The notes under the pieces are model-generated. The model was given only the letters and a program-made list of their open reading frames with translations. It had not been told where the DNA came from and ran no database searches. A DNA stretch of 60,492 bases from Nitrospira sp. (GTDB lineage: Bacteria; Nitrospirota; Nitrospiria; Nitrospirales; Nitrospiraceae): NCBI GenBank assembly GCA_025934915.1, contig JAICWG010000007.1:1-60492 (forward strand). Reading direction: 5' to 3'. The position numbers and the translations under genes were made by a program. Below, one piece after another: positions 28,077 to 37,494 of the stretch (its first letter is position 1; every line of letters starts with the position of its first letter).

Positions 28077-28184
28077 TTGAACTTGACATTCCCCGTAGCT
28101 CGCTACGGGGTTGGCCTCTCCTTCCGAGAAGTCTTCGGAATTGAGTTCTGTGATACCCCGCAGCTTGCTGCGGGGAGCTTCATT
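28077..28184. repeat. 108-bp three-hairpin REP-like element, copy 1
   Basis: Identical, base for base, to the complement of 49674-49781. It contains two strong hairpins, CCCCGTAG-CTCG-CTACGGGG and CCCCGCAGC-TT-GCTGCGGGG, and a weaker one between them (TTCCGA...TCGGAA). No coding content is supported. The structure resembles REP/BIME units that are mobilised by IS200/IS605-like (RAYT) transposases; none is in the window. Confidence 0.85.
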
Positions 28185-28547
28185 GTTCGATCTCGTCGCA
28201 ATGACAGTACGAACTCTCAGGAACCCCCAATTACCGTCCTCTCACAGACCAAGTCGTCCGTCGCAGCGGCAAGCTGGGCTGTGAACATTCCTCCGCAACA
28301 GGGACAACCCACTCCTCCTTTCAGTCTCATCATGTGCGGAGGCGTGTCTTATTCGGACCAGCACAGGATGCACGAAGTCACCAGCACCGACAGAATCAAG
28401 AGTACAGTAAACACCGTCGCCTCATTCAGGAGGATAGGAGTGAGGCGCTCGTATTCGTGGGAGTTAGCCGGTCTTATTTGTAGGAATTATCCTACATGGA
28501 AGCGACTCGATATAACTAGAGGGCACGGGAAGGACGGGTTGTCGTGA
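28185..28547 (-). other. intergenic stretch with a possible 38-aa CPCC peptide
   Basis: No firm gene. On the minus strand, 28217-28333 encodes a 38-residue frame, MMRLKGGVGCPCCGGMF..., with a CxCC cluster and a later cysteine, no ribosome site seen. Just upstream in the same frame, ending with TAA at 28349-28351, is a short hydrophobic frame (VFTVLLILSVLVTSCILCWSE) with a GTG start and GAGG. Both could be tiny genes or chance. Confidence 0.3.
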
Positions 28548-29186
28548 TCATTCCACGAGGTGATGTTGTACTGCGTAGCGGGCCAGGTCTGCATTGGTCT
28601 TGAGATTCAACTTCTCTAGGATGCGGGTACGGTAGGTACTGATGGTTTTGATGCTGAGGGACAGTTGGTCGGAAATCTCCGTGATCGTGCTACCGCCGAC
28701 AATCAAGCGAAACACTTGGTCCTCGCGATCGGATAAGGAACGGTGAAGCGGTTGCTCGTGGTCGCCGTGTTGATGAACATGCGATGCCAGGAGTTCAGCC
28801 GCTTTGGGTGTGATGTATTTTCCCCCGCGCGAAATCACTTTGATGGCCTGCACCAATTCTTGTGGAGCGCTTTCTTTCGTGAGATAGCCGGCCCCACCGG
28901 CACGTAACACGCGTACGGCAAACTGGTCTTCCGGGTGCATGCTCAATACCAACACGGGAAGGTTTGGGAAAAGCCGTTTCAATTCATGCAGACCCTCCAA
29001 CCCGCCGCGTCCCGGCATCGTTAAATCCAACACAACCACATCCCACCGGCGTTGCTGGGCCTGCTCAAGCAACTCAGGAACATTTGACGTCTCACCGATC
29101 ACGGCTCCGGAAAACTCATCGGTGAGAATCTGGGCCAGGCCACGGCGCAGGTACGGATGATCGTCTGCAAGGAGAATATTAATCAT
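28548..29186 (-). CDS. NarL/FixJ-family response regulator
   Basis: A 212-residue two-domain regulator. The receiver domain has Asp8/Asp9, the phospho-acceptor Asp54 (VVVLDLTMPG), Ser82 and Lys104. The C-terminal LuxR-type helix-turn-helix is LSDREDQVFRLIVGGSTITEISDQLSLSIKTISTYRTRIL. Its ATG overlaps the end of the sensor kinase gene by eight bases, so the two form a translationally coupled pair. Its targets are not shown by the sequence. The nar operon and the glgA promoter region lie within 6 kb downstream on the same strand and are candidates. Confidence 0.92.
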   Translation of the reverse strand: MINILLADDHPYLRRGLAQILTDEFSGAVIGETSNVPELLEQAQQRRWDVVVLDLTMPGRGGLEGLHELKRLFPNLPVLVLSMHPEDQFAVRVLRAGGAGYLTKESAPQELVQAIKVISRGGKYITPKAAELLASHVHQHGDHEQPLHRSLSDREDQVFRLIVGGSTITEISDQLSLSIKTISTYRTRILEKLNLKTNADLARYAVQHHLVE

Positions 29187-31290
29187 CGCTCATCCGAGAT
29201 AGCGGCATTCTGACGGTGACCGTTGTTCCTATTCCCGACGTGCTTTGAATGTCGAACGCACCGCCCTGTTGTTGAGCGCGTAGACGCATTCCCAACAGGC
29301 CGAATGCTGTTGGCCCGAACTGTTCTGCAGGGGTAATGCCTTTGCCGTTATCTCTGACTTGCATGATCACATGTTCGCGGGTTTCTTCCAATCTGATGTC
29401 CACATTGCTGGCATGGGCATGTCGAGTCACGTTCGTCAAGATCTCTTGGAGAATGCGGAAGAGCGCGGTCGATTGCTGAGACCCTACACCAATGCGGTCC
29501 GGCGAAATGCTGGTGGCACAGGCGATTCTAGTTCGATGGCGAAACTCACGCGCTTGCCATTCAACCGCGGCTTCCAGGCCGAGTTGATCCAACACACCGG
29601 GTCTTAACGTCGTCGCGATCTCACGCACCGATTGAATGGTGGCGTCAACGAGCTTCAGCGACGAAGCCAGTCTTGAAAGGACGGCAGATGGCTCGAACGA
29701 GCCCTTCGATTCTATTACTTGCTTGTAGACCCACGACACATCCAGTTTTAAGCCTGTCAAGGCTTGCCCCAACACATCATGAACCTCCAACGCGATTCTT
29801 CCTCGTTCTTCTTCACGTACCGACTCCAAGCGAACGGCGAGGGCCGCCAGTTGGTTGCGGGAATTAAGCAGCGCCTCTTCTCCGCGTTTCCGATCGGTGA
29901 TGTCCATGGAATAGCCGACGATGCCGATTGGAGCGCCGCTGTCATCCCGCAGCAAGGTGAGCGAGAGTTGGGCAAACCGTAGTGCTTCGGACTTGGTGCG
30001 TCTCCGAATTTCGATCTGGTGGGTTCCTTTGGTTTTTACAGGGGTAAGCACATCGCGTTCCAGGAACTCGCGGTCCTCTATCGGGTAGACAAACGAGATA
30101 TGTTTGCCGAGGGCCTCTTGTACTGTATATCCAAGGAACTGTTCCGCTCCCTTATTCCAGCTCGTCACGTCGCCGTTCATATCAACAGTGATAACCGCTT
30201 CTTGGATTTGATTGATGATGTCAGCCTGCCTACGAATCAGTTCATTCGCGTGTCGTTGCGCAGTGACGTCGGCCCAGAGGCCGACGAGTTCTTGTGGGGT
30301 TCCGTCTGACCGCCGGATCAGCACCGCTTGGTCCCGGAACCAACGGTACTCGCCGTCGTGTGTCTGCCAGCGATATTCAGTCGCCAGTGCGCTGGCTTCG
30401 GACAGTTTGTTGAACTCCATCAGGGTCTTCTCCTGATCGTCGGGATGAAGCCGCGATGCCCAAAGGGATGAGTCATCTACAAAACATTTTGGTGAATACC
30501 CGGTCACCGTCTCAACATTCTCACTCACCCACAAGGCGCCATAGTCTCCCGAAGGCTTTGCCGAGTACATCACAATGGGCACACTGCGCAAAACCAACGC
30601 TTGTCTGGCGTGGCCCACCATCACGGCCTTCTCAGCCTGGCGGCGCTTCGCCAAGTCGTAGAAGATCACGAGTCCTCCCCCAATGGCAAGGACAATGGTT
30701 AAGAGGGTTCCACCAAGAATGATCGACAACGTGAATGAGGCTGCGCTGTCTGTCTGCTTCGACCAGCCGGCCAATAACATCTGCTCCTGCTCCCGCATCT
30801 CACCGAGCACGATTTTGATCTTGTTCATCGTCTCCATGCCGGCGTAGAGATGCACCCTGAGCTCATTTGCGTCAATCTTTCCAGCATCCCTGAGTTCGAT
30901 CAATGTTCGGAACTGTGTCAGCCTCAGATCGATCAGACGACGTAACGCCAGCATATGTTGTCGCTGGACCTGACTTTCCGACGTCTGATCAGCAAGGGTG
31001 CGCAACGCCTCCTCTATGTCCTGACTCTTCTCACGATAGGATTGCAGGTATTGCCGTTCACCTGTCAGCAGATCGATCTGTTGCCTGGATTCTAAGTCTT
31101 CCATGAGGAAAAGCAGCTGCTCAATCGTTTCTCTGATCTCATGCGTTTGCACGACTCGGGATTCACGATCGATGAGGTCAGCGGTACTACGATAGGAAAT
31201 GATCCCGATTCCAAGCAAGAGAATGAGCGCGGCACCGAGGCCTACCGCGATCTTCTTCTCAAGCGAAACCTGGATCAGACGTTCAAGCAT
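29179..31290 (-). CDS. sensor histidine kinase, CHASE3-PAS-PAS-HisKA_3
   Basis: Membrane sensor kinase of about 703 residues. Order: first membrane helix (about residues 12-34), a periplasmic helical CHASE3-like domain (to about 180), second membrane helix (about 188-211), PAS domain 1 (about 230-345), PAS domain 2 (about 355-475), HisKA_3 dimerisation domain with His504 in RIALEVHDVLGQALTGLKLD, and a HATPase with DNGKGI and GLLGMRLRAQQQGG. I choose the ATG at 31290 because AAGGAGA precedes it; the longer start at 31338 is less likely. The NarX nitrate-sensing P-box is not visible, so a nitrate signal is not supported by the sensor region. Confidence 0.9.
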   Translation of the reverse strand: MLERLIQVSLEKKIAVGLGAALILLLGIGIISYRSTADLIDRESRVVQTHEIRETIEQLLFLMEDLESRQQIDLLTGERQYLQSYREKSQDIEEALRTLADQTSESQVQRQHMLALRRLIDLRLTQFRTLIELRDAGKIDANELRVHLYAGMETMNKIKIVLGEMREQEQMLLAGWSKQTDSAASFTLSIILGGTLLTIVLAIGGGLVIFYDLAKRRQAEKAVMVGHARQALVLRSVPIVMYSAKPSGDYGALWVSENVETVTGYSPKCFVDDSSLWASRLHPDDQEKTLMEFNKLSEASALATEYRWQTHDGEYRWFRDQAVLIRRSDGTPQELVGLWADVTAQRHANELIRRQADIINQIQEAVITVDMNGDVTSWNKGAEQFLGYTVQEALGKHISFVYPIEDREFLERDVLTPVKTKGTHQIEIRRRTKSEALRFAQLSLTLLRDDSGAPIGIVGYSMDITDRKRGEEALLNSRNQLAALAVRLESVREEERGRIALEVHDVLGQALTGLKLDVSWVYKQVIESKGSFEPSAVLSRLASSLKLVDATIQSVREIATTLRPGVLDQLGLEAAVEWQAREFRHRTRIACATSISPDRIGVGSQQSTALFRILQEILTNVTRHAHASNVDIRLEETREHVIMQVRDNGKGITPAEQFGPTAFGLLGMRLRAQQQGGAFDIQSTSGIGTTVTVRMPLSRMSDD

Positions 31291-31357
31291 TGACCTGTCT
31301 CCTTGCCGACGCTGCCGCATTCGATCGCTGCCTCTCATGACGAGATGCTAAGGATTG

Positions 31358-31957
31358 CTATGACCTACTTGACGAACGTCGAAGCAGTATCACCATGATT
31401 AGCCCCACCACGGTAACCATTGTGCCGATGCCGATCCATTGGAACGTTTGATGAAGCGTTGTGGAGGAGGCCGCCCATTGCTCACCGAGCAGATAACCCG
31501 CTGTGATGAAGGTTGTAGACCACACCACCGCGCCCGTGTAGGCAAAAATTGCAAAGGTGGGATATTGAAGTCCGGCTGCACCTAACGTGAGTGCGCCCAG
31601 ATGCCGCAATCCTGGTACAAAGTAGGCAACAAGGAGTCCATACTTTCCCCATCGGCTTACCCACCGCTGCGCAGTAAGAAAGCGTGTCTGGTCGATATGG
31701 AGCCATGGCCCTAGTGTCGTGGGGACGCGTGCACCCAAGAGATGACCGAGGCCGTAACTGATCGTGATTCCACAGGCGCTGCCCAGCACGGCGGCTGACA
31801 GGGAGAGCGGTGTCGACAGTTCACCTTTAAAACTCAAATAGCCGACAAATAGCAGTAGCGTTTCATCGGGGATCGGGAGGCCGACAATCCCCAACATGAG
31901 CAGCAGGACAATGGCTGGATACTCATAGTTGTGGATCCATGCAAGCGTTGTCTCCAT
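31358..31957 (-). CDS. DedA-family membrane protein
   Basis: About 199 residues with several membrane segments. GLPIPDETLLLFVGYLSFKGEL and VAYFVPGLRHLGALTLGAAG are the two DedA (SNARE-associated/VTT) motifs, including the conserved proline-acid and the arginine after PG. DedA proteins are implicated in lipid flipping and membrane homeostasis. I take the ATG at 31957 (METTLAW), though a TTG at 31981 is possible; neither has a strong ribosome site. It lies 67 bases from the kinase gene on the same strand, so it may share its transcript. Confidence 0.85.
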   Translation of the reverse strand: METTLAWIHNYEYPAIVLLLMLGIVGLPIPDETLLLFVGYLSFKGELSTPLSLSAAVLGSACGITISYGLGHLLGARVPTTLGPWLHIDQTRFLTAQRWVSRWGKYGLLVAYFVPGLRHLGALTLGAAGLQYPTFAIFAYTGAVVWSTTFITAGYLLGEQWAASSTTLHQTFQWIGIGTMVTVVGLIMVILLRRSSSRS

Positions 31958-32068
31958 GATGTTCCGGCCACTGCCTTTCAATTGATCTACAATGACTGAG
32001 ACGCCTTCACCAGGTTCTCGCCAGATTTTGACATCAGACCCATGTGGGAAAAGTCGTCGCTGCGCGTA

Positions 32069-32605
32069 TTACTGGAACTGGTCCGACTCCCGGATGAGCT
32101 TCGGCGGCGTCGCTGCTCCATAGTTCGCATCCACAGTATGCTCCCATACTCCATCATGCTCCGATGTCATTCCCCACCCTCGTGCATACACCAACTGTAA
32201 AAGCGGTTGTCCTTCAGGACCGGCGCCGGTGACACGACCGACGATGGTCATATCGGCCCAATGGCGGTACGAACGGGGAAATGTTTGATGTTTCTCCACG
32301 ACGATCCAATACCATCCTCCTTCCTGATCGTTTGGGCTGGGCGGAAGCTGAGGACGGTAGTTCTCATTGAGCGGGCGATTCTTCACGTGCAACCAGAGGT
32401 CTCCGTCCCGCATCTCTTCCTTTAGGATGACGGCCCCCAACAGGACAAGGCGATCTTGATAGAGATGAGGTGAGGCAGCCAGCGTCGAAAATGTGAGATT
32501 TGGGACGGCCTCACGCAGATATTTTCGCGGTACGGCGGTACACCCGACGCTCACGCACAGAGCTGATAAACAGAGGATTCGAACCAGAATGGTAAGACTC
32601 ATCAT
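32069..32605 (-). CDS. Slp-family outer-membrane lipoprotein
   Basis: A 178-residue lipoprotein with signal sequence and lipobox VSVGC (acylated Cys22). The body (RLVLLGAVILKEEMRDGDLWLHVKNRPL ... GRYRHW-like and TIVGRVTGAGPEGQPLLQLVYARGWG) fits the Slp starvation-induced outer-membrane lipoprotein family. The first ATG at 32605 follows AGGAG at seven bases. It is 37 bases downstream of the DUF2950 gene, likely an operon. The family's molecular role is unknown. Confidence 0.85.
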   Translation of the reverse strand: MMSLTILVRILCLSALCVSVGCTAVPRKYLREAVPNLTFSTLAASPHLYQDRLVLLGAVILKEEMRDGDLWLHVKNRPLNENYRPQLPPSPNDQEGGWYWIVVEKHQTFPRSYRHWADMTIVGRVTGAGPEGQPLLQLVYARGWGMTSEHDGVWEHTVDANYGAATPPKLIRESDQFQ

Positions 32606-32642
32606 CTAGATACTCCTGCTTCTCTATTGATTTCCGCAAACG

Positions 32643-33590
32643 TTATTGATCCCTGGCGAGGACCCTCACGCTCCTCCAGTGACTATCGGGATTGAAGGCG
32701 GTTGTCTTGGACGCAATCGCGAAGGTATTCTTCCCCAGATCCTGTTCGTAGACCGCTCCGTCCTGATTGACCAGAAAACTCATGTTGCCGGAGACGCCGT
32801 ACTCCGTCGGATATGCAATCAGGGCAAACCCGCCAATCATGATGCCCTTGATCACATAGTTGTAGGCTCCACCTGGAGCAGCCTCGCCCTGCTCCATGAG
32901 AATCCGGTAGAAATATCCATGGTAGGGGGTCAGCGGTTTGGAGGTCGCGTCGGTATAGCCTTCGCTCATTGCGGCAGCCAGCAACGGGCTCAGGGGACTC
33001 GGCGGCTCGCCCGCCTTCGCCGGCCAATAGAGGCCATCTTTGGTTCCGGGCGTGCTCACGAATCGTGGGGCATAGTCGGGTATGCCATTGCCATTCATAT
33101 CGAGCGTGGCGTACTCGTTCGCGGCATCCACAATGGTGAAACAGGCCTGCATCGCCGCCCATTCGTTACGTCCGATGCGGCGGGCCAAGATTTCCTGTTC
33201 GCCTTGGGGGGTGTCAAACCGCCAGCCACTGGGGGATTGCACGAGTGGAATGGGCATGGGCCAAGCGCTACGACCAATCACGAGGACCGCGCGCTGGTTC
33301 CCTTTAACCACCAGTGAGTGTGTCTCGCCGTAGGCCTTGAGAAACGCCTCGCGGTAGTGCTGATCGGCCACGGTGTCACCGGAACGGAATAAGTCTTGGC
33401 CGTGCCGGCCAAGTATGGTCTGTAGCCTCGTAGAATCGTCCGCTCTGATCGCTTCTACCAGCGCGACCTTGCCTTCTTCCGGTGAGGCGAAGGTCTGTTG
33501 CGAAGCACAGCCTATAAGCTCTCCAGCAGCCGACGTGAGAAACATAACTACCGCGAGGGTTCCGCTCCACCTATCAAGCTGGTTCTGCAT
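32643..33590 (-). CDS. DUF2950 family exported protein
   Basis: A 315-residue exported protein with a signal sequence ending near GELIGC, a probable lipobox. The body matches the DUF2950 family as I know it: FASPEEGKVALVEAIRADD near the N-terminus and HGYFYRILMEQGEAAPGGAYNYVIKGIMIGGFALIAYPTEYG in the second half, ending in a segment rich in NPDSHWR. The ATG at 33590 is preceded by GGGAGGAGG. It begins a two-gene string with the Slp lipoprotein. Biochemical function is unknown; envelope stress is a guess. Confidence 0.88.
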   Translation of the reverse strand: MQNQLDRWSGTLAVVMFLTSAAGELIGCASQQTFASPEEGKVALVEAIRADDSTRLQTILGRHGQDLFRSGDTVADQHYREAFLKAYGETHSLVVKGNQRAVLVIGRSAWPMPIPLVQSPSGWRFDTPQGEQEILARRIGRNEWAAMQACFTIVDAANEYATLDMNGNGIPDYAPRFVSTPGTKDGLYWPAKAGEPPSPLSPLLAAAMSEGYTDATSKPLTPYHGYFYRILMEQGEAAPGGAYNYVIKGIMIGGFALIAYPTEYGVSGNMSFLVNQDGAVYEQDLGKNTFAIASKTTAFNPDSHWRSVRVLARDQ

Positions 33591-33980
33591 ACCTACCTCC
33601 TCCCGTACGACGGTTCATTGTTTTATTCATGATGACGAAGACAACAGCAAGGTGAGCATGTGAGTTAGGGTCGATGTCACAGGCTGCCATCTATCGCGAA
33701 ACCAGAACCTGCACATGCATTCGTTCGAAAGGAATGGATGCCCATCATACCACCCTGGTGTGTCAAGGTGGACAGCGAGATCTATTGAATATGGAGATGG
33801 TTTGACGAGTGATGTTTGGCTGGGGCAGCCGTTTCAGGAGCCGAGGCCACTCAAAGATTCGTTGAAACCTCAGATTGCCGGCTGAGTAACTCGGAATAGA
33901 TGGTTCGATATCAGGAGAGATATGCGGGAATGCCTATCCTATTTGATGCTGCATAAAAGCCAGTGGGATAAATCCTTCGT
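33591..33980. other. intergenic region, no gene seen
   Basis: About 390 bases between the DUF2950 start and the end of the sulfur-carrier operon. I see no open frame of coding character, no strong hairpin with a T run and no known repeat. The promoter for the DUF2950-slp pair must lie here; no convincing promoter boxes were identified. Confidence 0.5.
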
Positions 33981-34319
33981 CTACATGCACTCCTTCCCAT
34001 TGAAGTATATGCAGGTGGATTCGCCTGATTTGACTTTCCAGGTTTTGATCAGCGGACGTTGATCCTCACCCCGCATTTCAACGACAAAATCCACAAGGCC
34101 GGAAATGGGAAGTTTTTCCATGTGCGGCTTCGCGGCTTCCGGTACTTCGATGTAAAACACACTGGCGCTCGTTGAGATAAGGATCTGACTCTGTTCCTTG
34201 TCGATATAAATTACCGGGCTGTAAAAGCTGCGATCCTCAGCGCAAGCCTGTGTGACCGGCAAGATTACTGCACACAAAAACAGGGGAAGGCTGTAGATGA
34301 GTAGTTGCCGCAAACGCAT
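33981..34319 (-). CDS. small exported hypothetical protein
   Basis: About 112 residues with a clear signal peptide (MRLRQLLIYSLPLFLCAVILPVTQACA, cleavage likely after ACA). The mature part is strand-rich and ends in a Cys pair (GESTCIYFNGKECM). I recognise no family. I start at the ATG at 34319 because it begins the signal peptide. A TTG at 34397 overlapping the JAMM stop is an alternative, and would suggest coupling to the operon. It is the last gene of the sulfur-carrier string, where an exported protein is unexpected. Confidence 0.65.
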   Translation of the reverse strand: MRLRQLLIYSLPLFLCAVILPVTQACAEDRSFYSPVIYIDKEQSQILISTSASVFYIEVPEAAKPHMEKLPISGLVDFVVEMRGEDQRPLIKTWKVKSGESTCIYFNGKECM

Positions 34320-34393
34320 CAGTAATGCTCTTTGTCCGGACGACAGTAGAACATTAGTACATTCCGAGAAAGATGTGAACTGCAAAAAATGGG

Positions 34394-34903
34394 TCAACGA
34401 ATGAGTACGTCAGCGGGAGTGACGCAACCGGATTTGATCCAATAGGTCTTCACGTCAGGTTCAGAATTCATGAGCGAGACCAGGAGATAGGCGGGAAGGG
34501 GCAAGTTGATCTTGGGCCATATCTCTTCGTAATCGGTAGCGATTTTGATATCGGTGATCGACGGCCGCGCGGGATCGTGAGGATGTGAGTGATAGACGAC
34601 TTGTAGATCGAGTCCGTTGTTCCGCATGTCCTTCTTAGCGGATGAGAAATCCTGCATGTCCATGACAAAAGCGATTTCCGCTCGTTCGTCCGGCGAGAGC
34701 CGCTCAAGATGTGCGGCTTTTGCCGAATCGAATGACGATAGGCTTTGCGCGCCTTCCATCGCGACGATGTTCTTGATCCGATAGAGACGGCTGACTACTC
34801 CATTGGTTCCAGCCAAGAGCCCACAACATTCGTAAGGAGTGAGTTCCTTAGCATGGGCGATGATGTCGTCGAGAATCTGTCGGGGGATGATAAGGTCGGC
34901 CAC
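34394..34903 (-). CDS. JAMM/MPN+ metalloprotease
   Basis: A 169-residue zinc peptidase of the Mov34/MPN/PAD-1 type. The JAMM site is complete: Glu25 (PYECCGLL) and His105, His107, Ser115, Asp118 in YHSHPHDPARPSITD. Bacterial relatives such as Mec of Mycobacterium and QbsD or HcyD trim the C-terminus of ubiquitin-like sulfur carriers or release amino acids formed on them. It starts with GTG one base after the E1-like gene. The context of two such carriers fits this role. Which carrier it acts on is not determined. Confidence 0.9.
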   Translation of the reverse strand: MADLIIPRQILDDIIAHAKELTPYECCGLLAGTNGVVSRLYRIKNIVAMEGAQSLSSFDSAKAAHLERLSPDERAEIAFVMDMQDFSSAKKDMRNNGLDLQVVYHSHPHDPARPSITDIKIATDYEEIWPKINLPLPAYLLVSLMNSEPDVKTYWIKSGCVTPADVLIR

Positions 34904-34904
34904 G

Positions 34905-35708
34905 TTAAATCGTGCAAGTGACGGTATAGTCCAGACTAAGATCTTTGATCTTTGGATTGGGTCCGCACAGAGGGCAGGCCGGATCCTTCGGACGGTTGAC
35001 CTTTCGAAATTTCATCTCGAGCGCATCGTAGATCAATAATTTATCAGCGATCGTCTCTCCGATGCCGAGGATTTCTTTGATTGCTTCCGATGCCTGGAGG
35101 ATTCCCATCGTGCCGGCGAGGACACCAAGCACACCGGCTTCCTGGCAATTGGGGACCAGTCCGGCCGGCGGAGGCTCCGGATAGAGACATCGGTAGCAAG
35201 GATAGCCTTGGTGCGGCTTGATCGCCGTCAGCTGACCCTCGAACCGAAACATGCTGGCGGAGATCAGCGTTTTCTTGGCAAAGAAACAGGCGTCGTTGAC
35301 CAGAAATCGCGTCGTGAAGTTGTCCGATCCGTCGAGCACGATATCGTATTGCGAGACGAGGGGGATGATGTTTTCTGCGTCGACAAGCTGATGGTACGCG
35401 TTGATCGTAATTTCAGGATTAATGGCCGACAAGGTTTTTCGGCCGGACTCCACCTTTGGCTGTCCAAGCATCGCAGTCGAATGCATGATCTGTCTTTGTA
35501 GATTTGAGAGGTCAACGACATCCCCATCGACCAAGCCGATTGTCCCAATGCCTGCGGCAGCGAGATACAGACCGGCCGGTGAGCCCAGGCCGCCTGCGCC
35601 GATCAGCAGAATCTTGGCCCGCTTGAGCTTGAGTTGTCCCTTGCCACCGACATCCTGAAGAATGATGTGTCGGCTGTAGCGTTGAATTTCCGATTCGGAC
35701 AGGTCCAT
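34905..35708 (-). CDS. MoeB/ThiF-type adenylyltransferase (E1-like), copy 2
   Basis: Activates the C-terminal glycine of a ubiquitin-like sulfur carrier by adenylation. The 267-residue protein has the nucleotide loop LIGAGGLGSPAGLYLAAAG, zinc cysteines Cys171, Cys174, Cys245 and Cys248, and Cys188 in NCQEAG at the likely catalytic position. No rhodanese domain is attached. It is close to the other E1-like protein at 37495-38313, suggesting an ancient duplication. It sits between the NIL gene and the JAMM gene; the nearest carrier gene is the MoaD-like one at 35953. Confidence 0.92.
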   Translation of the reverse strand: MDLSESEIQRYSRHIILQDVGGKGQLKLKRAKILLIGAGGLGSPAGLYLAAAGIGTIGLVDGDVVDLSNLQRQIMHSTAMLGQPKVESGRKTLSAINPEITINAYHQLVDAENIIPLVSQYDIVLDGSDNFTTRFLVNDACFFAKKTLISASMFRFEGQLTAIKPHQGYPCYRCLYPEPPPAGLVPNCQEAGVLGVLAGTMGILQASEAIKEILGIGETIADKLLIYDALEMKFRKVNRPKDPACPLCGPNPKIKDLSLDYTVTCTI

Positions 35709-35710
35709 CG

Positions 35711-35950
35711 TTATTCGACCACGTTCAATTCAATCGGGTCGACGACACAGCCCTTGGCTCGCAGCCCGGCGACCGCCCGTTCAATTTCCACCGTCTCACC
35801 GGACAACTCCACGTCCGCCCAGCCTGTGGTATCGCGAACATCAGCTCGCCTGACGTCGGTCACGACCTTATATTCGCGTCCGATCTGGTAGATAATCGGC
35901 TCCCTGATCTTGTCTTCAGGAAAACGGATATGGAAGCGCAAGTGTACCAT
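35711..35950 (-). CDS. NIL domain protein
   Basis: A 79-residue protein: MVHLRFHIRFPEDKIREPIIYQIGREYKVVTDVRRADVRDTTGWADVELSG. This is the small ferredoxin-like NIL fold found at the C-terminus of methionine importer ATPases, where it senses methionine. As a free-standing protein it is often seen beside sulfur-carrier genes. Its gene is packed tightly (two bases from each neighbour). A role in binding methionine or another sulfur amino acid, giving feedback, is an inference. Confidence 0.85.
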   Translation of the reverse strand: MVHLRFHIRFPEDKIREPIIYQIGREYKVVTDVRRADVRDTTGWADVELSGETVEIERAVAGLRAKGCVVDPIELNVVE

Positions 35951-35952
35951 GG

Positions 35953-36225
35953 TTACCCTCCCGCGATCGCCGGGACGATGGAAACCTCATCGCCATCCTT
36001 GAGGGAGGTGTCTTTCCCTTTAAGAAAACGAATGTCTTCTTCGTTGACATAGATGTTCACGAAGCGACGGAGTTCTCCTGTTTCATCGCACAGGCGATCT
36101 TTGATGCCGGGATGCGCACTGTTCAACACCTCGATCATCTCCACGACGCTGCTGGCTTTGGTCTCGACCTCACCCTGGCCTTTGGTCAGGGGGCGAAGCG
36201 GAGTCGGAATACGAACTTTAATCAT
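35953..36225 (-). CDS. MoaD/ThiS-like sulfur carrier protein
   Basis: A 90-residue beta-grasp protein, [21 protein letters not shown]...SIVPAIAGG, ending directly in Gly-Gly, the form ready for adenylation and thiocarboxylation. Neighbouring moa genes are absent, so molybdopterin synthesis is unlikely to be its job. Its start overlaps the end of threonine synthase by four bases. It probably donates sulfide for amino-acid synthesis with the E1-like enzymes of this operon. Confidence 0.9.
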   Translation of the reverse strand: MIKVRIPTPLRPLTKGQGEVETKASSVVEMIEVLNSAHPGIKDRLCDETGELRRFVNIYVNEEDIRFLKGKDTSLKDGDEVSIVPAIAGG

Positions 36226-37472
36226 GCGTCACCACCACCGTTCTTTCCCATTTTAAACGTCTTTTCGAAGTCCACTAGGCTGGGCTGAATGCGTACTGGG
36301 CGACCAACCGAATCGATCACCGCTTCTTGGGTCTTTAGGCCGTTGCCGGTGACATAGGCCACCGTCACCTCATCCTTTTTGATCGTCCCTTGCTTGACGA
36401 GCTTCTTGAGCACGCCGATCGTGACGCCTCCGGCTGTTTCCGCGAAGATGCCTTCGGTTTGGGCCAGCAGTTGGATGCCTTCAACCACTTCTTCATCCGT
36501 CACCATGTCCATGGAGCCATGACTCTCGGCGGTTGCCTTGAGCGCATAGTATCCATCGGCAGGGTTGCCGATGGCCAGGGACTTGGCGATTGTCTGCGGT
36601 TTTACCGGCTTGAAAAAATCTCGTCCCTCCTTGAACGCGGTAGAAATCGGCGAACAGCCTTCTGCTTGGGCGCCGTTAACCTTCGTGCGAACGTTATCAA
36701 TAAGACCCAAAGCTTTCAACTCATGAAGGCCCTTCCAAATTTTGGTCAAGAGTGATCCTGATGCCATTGGAATGACGACTTGATCCGGCGTTTTCCATCC
36801 CAGCTGTTCCACTGTCTCAAAGGCAAGAGTCTTGGAGCCTTCAGCATAGTAGGGACGGATATTGATATTCACGAACGCCCAGCCATGTTCGCCGGCAATC
36901 TCGCTGCAGAGCCGGTTGACATCGTCGTAATTGCCTTCGATCTCGACGACGTGCGGCTTATAAATGAGATTACCGAGCACCTTCGCGGCCTCAAGGTCGC
37001 CGGGGATGAACACGTAACAGTGTAGATTGGCGGATGCGGCATGGGCAGCGACCGAGTTCGCCAAGTTGCCGGTCGATGCGCAAGCCACTGTTTCAAAACC
37101 GAGCTCGCGCGCGCGTGTGAGGGCCACGGCGACGACGCGATCTTTAAACGACAGGGTTGGATGGTTCACCGTGTCGTTCTTAATATAAAGCTCGTCGAGA
37201 CCAAGATAAGCGCCAAGATTTTTGGCGCGTACGAGCGGAGTAAACCCCGCGTGCGGTCCCACGAAGTTCGTGCTTTCGACCGGCAGCAAGTCGAGGTAGC
37301 GCCACATGCTGCGCGGACCATCCTCGATCTTTTTACGCGAAATAGTCTTCTTGATCTCGTCGTAGTTGTACTTCACCTCAAGAGGACCGAAGCACATTTC
37401 GCAGACATGGATCGCCTTCGTCGGGTATTCCTTGCCGCACTCTCGGCAGACCAGCGCTTTCATTTTGTTCAT
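36222..37472 (-). CDS. thrC: threonine synthase
   Basis: PLP enzyme of 416 residues converting O-phosphohomoserine to threonine. It has an N-terminal zinc ribbon (CRECGKEYP ... CEMC; Cys9, 12, 24, 27), the PLP lysine in [11 protein letters not shown] (Lys110), and [17 protein letters not shown] as phosphate-binding and glycine-rich loop. The start at 37472 is a short run [12 protein letters not shown]. It sits inside the sulfur-carrier operon. O-phosphohomoserine is also a possible acceptor for sulfide, so a second role in homocysteine formation with the MoaD-like carrier is conceivable but unsupported by residues I can see. Confidence 0.9.
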   Translation of the reverse strand: MNKMKALVCRECGKEYPTKAIHVCEMCFGPLEVKYNYDEIKKTISRKKIEDGPRSMWRYLDLLPVESTNFVGPHAGFTPLVRAKNLGAYLGLDELYIKNDTVNHPTLSFKDRVVAVALTRARELGFETVACASTGNLANSVAAHAASANLHCYVFIPGDLEAAKVLGNLIYKPHVVEIEGNYDDVNRLCSEIAGEHGWAFVNINIRPYYAEGSKTLAFETVEQLGWKTPDQVVIPMASGSLLTKIWKGLHELKALGLIDNVRTKVNGAQAEGCSPISTAFKEGRDFFKPVKPQTIAKSLAIGNPADGYYALKATAESHGSMDMVTDEEVVEGIQLLAQTEGIFAETAGGVTIGVLKKLVKQGTIKKDEVTVAYVTGNGLKTQEAVIDSVGRPVRIQPSLVDFEKTFKMGKNGGGDA

Positions 37473-37494
37473 CGTCGCACCACCTTATCAAATC

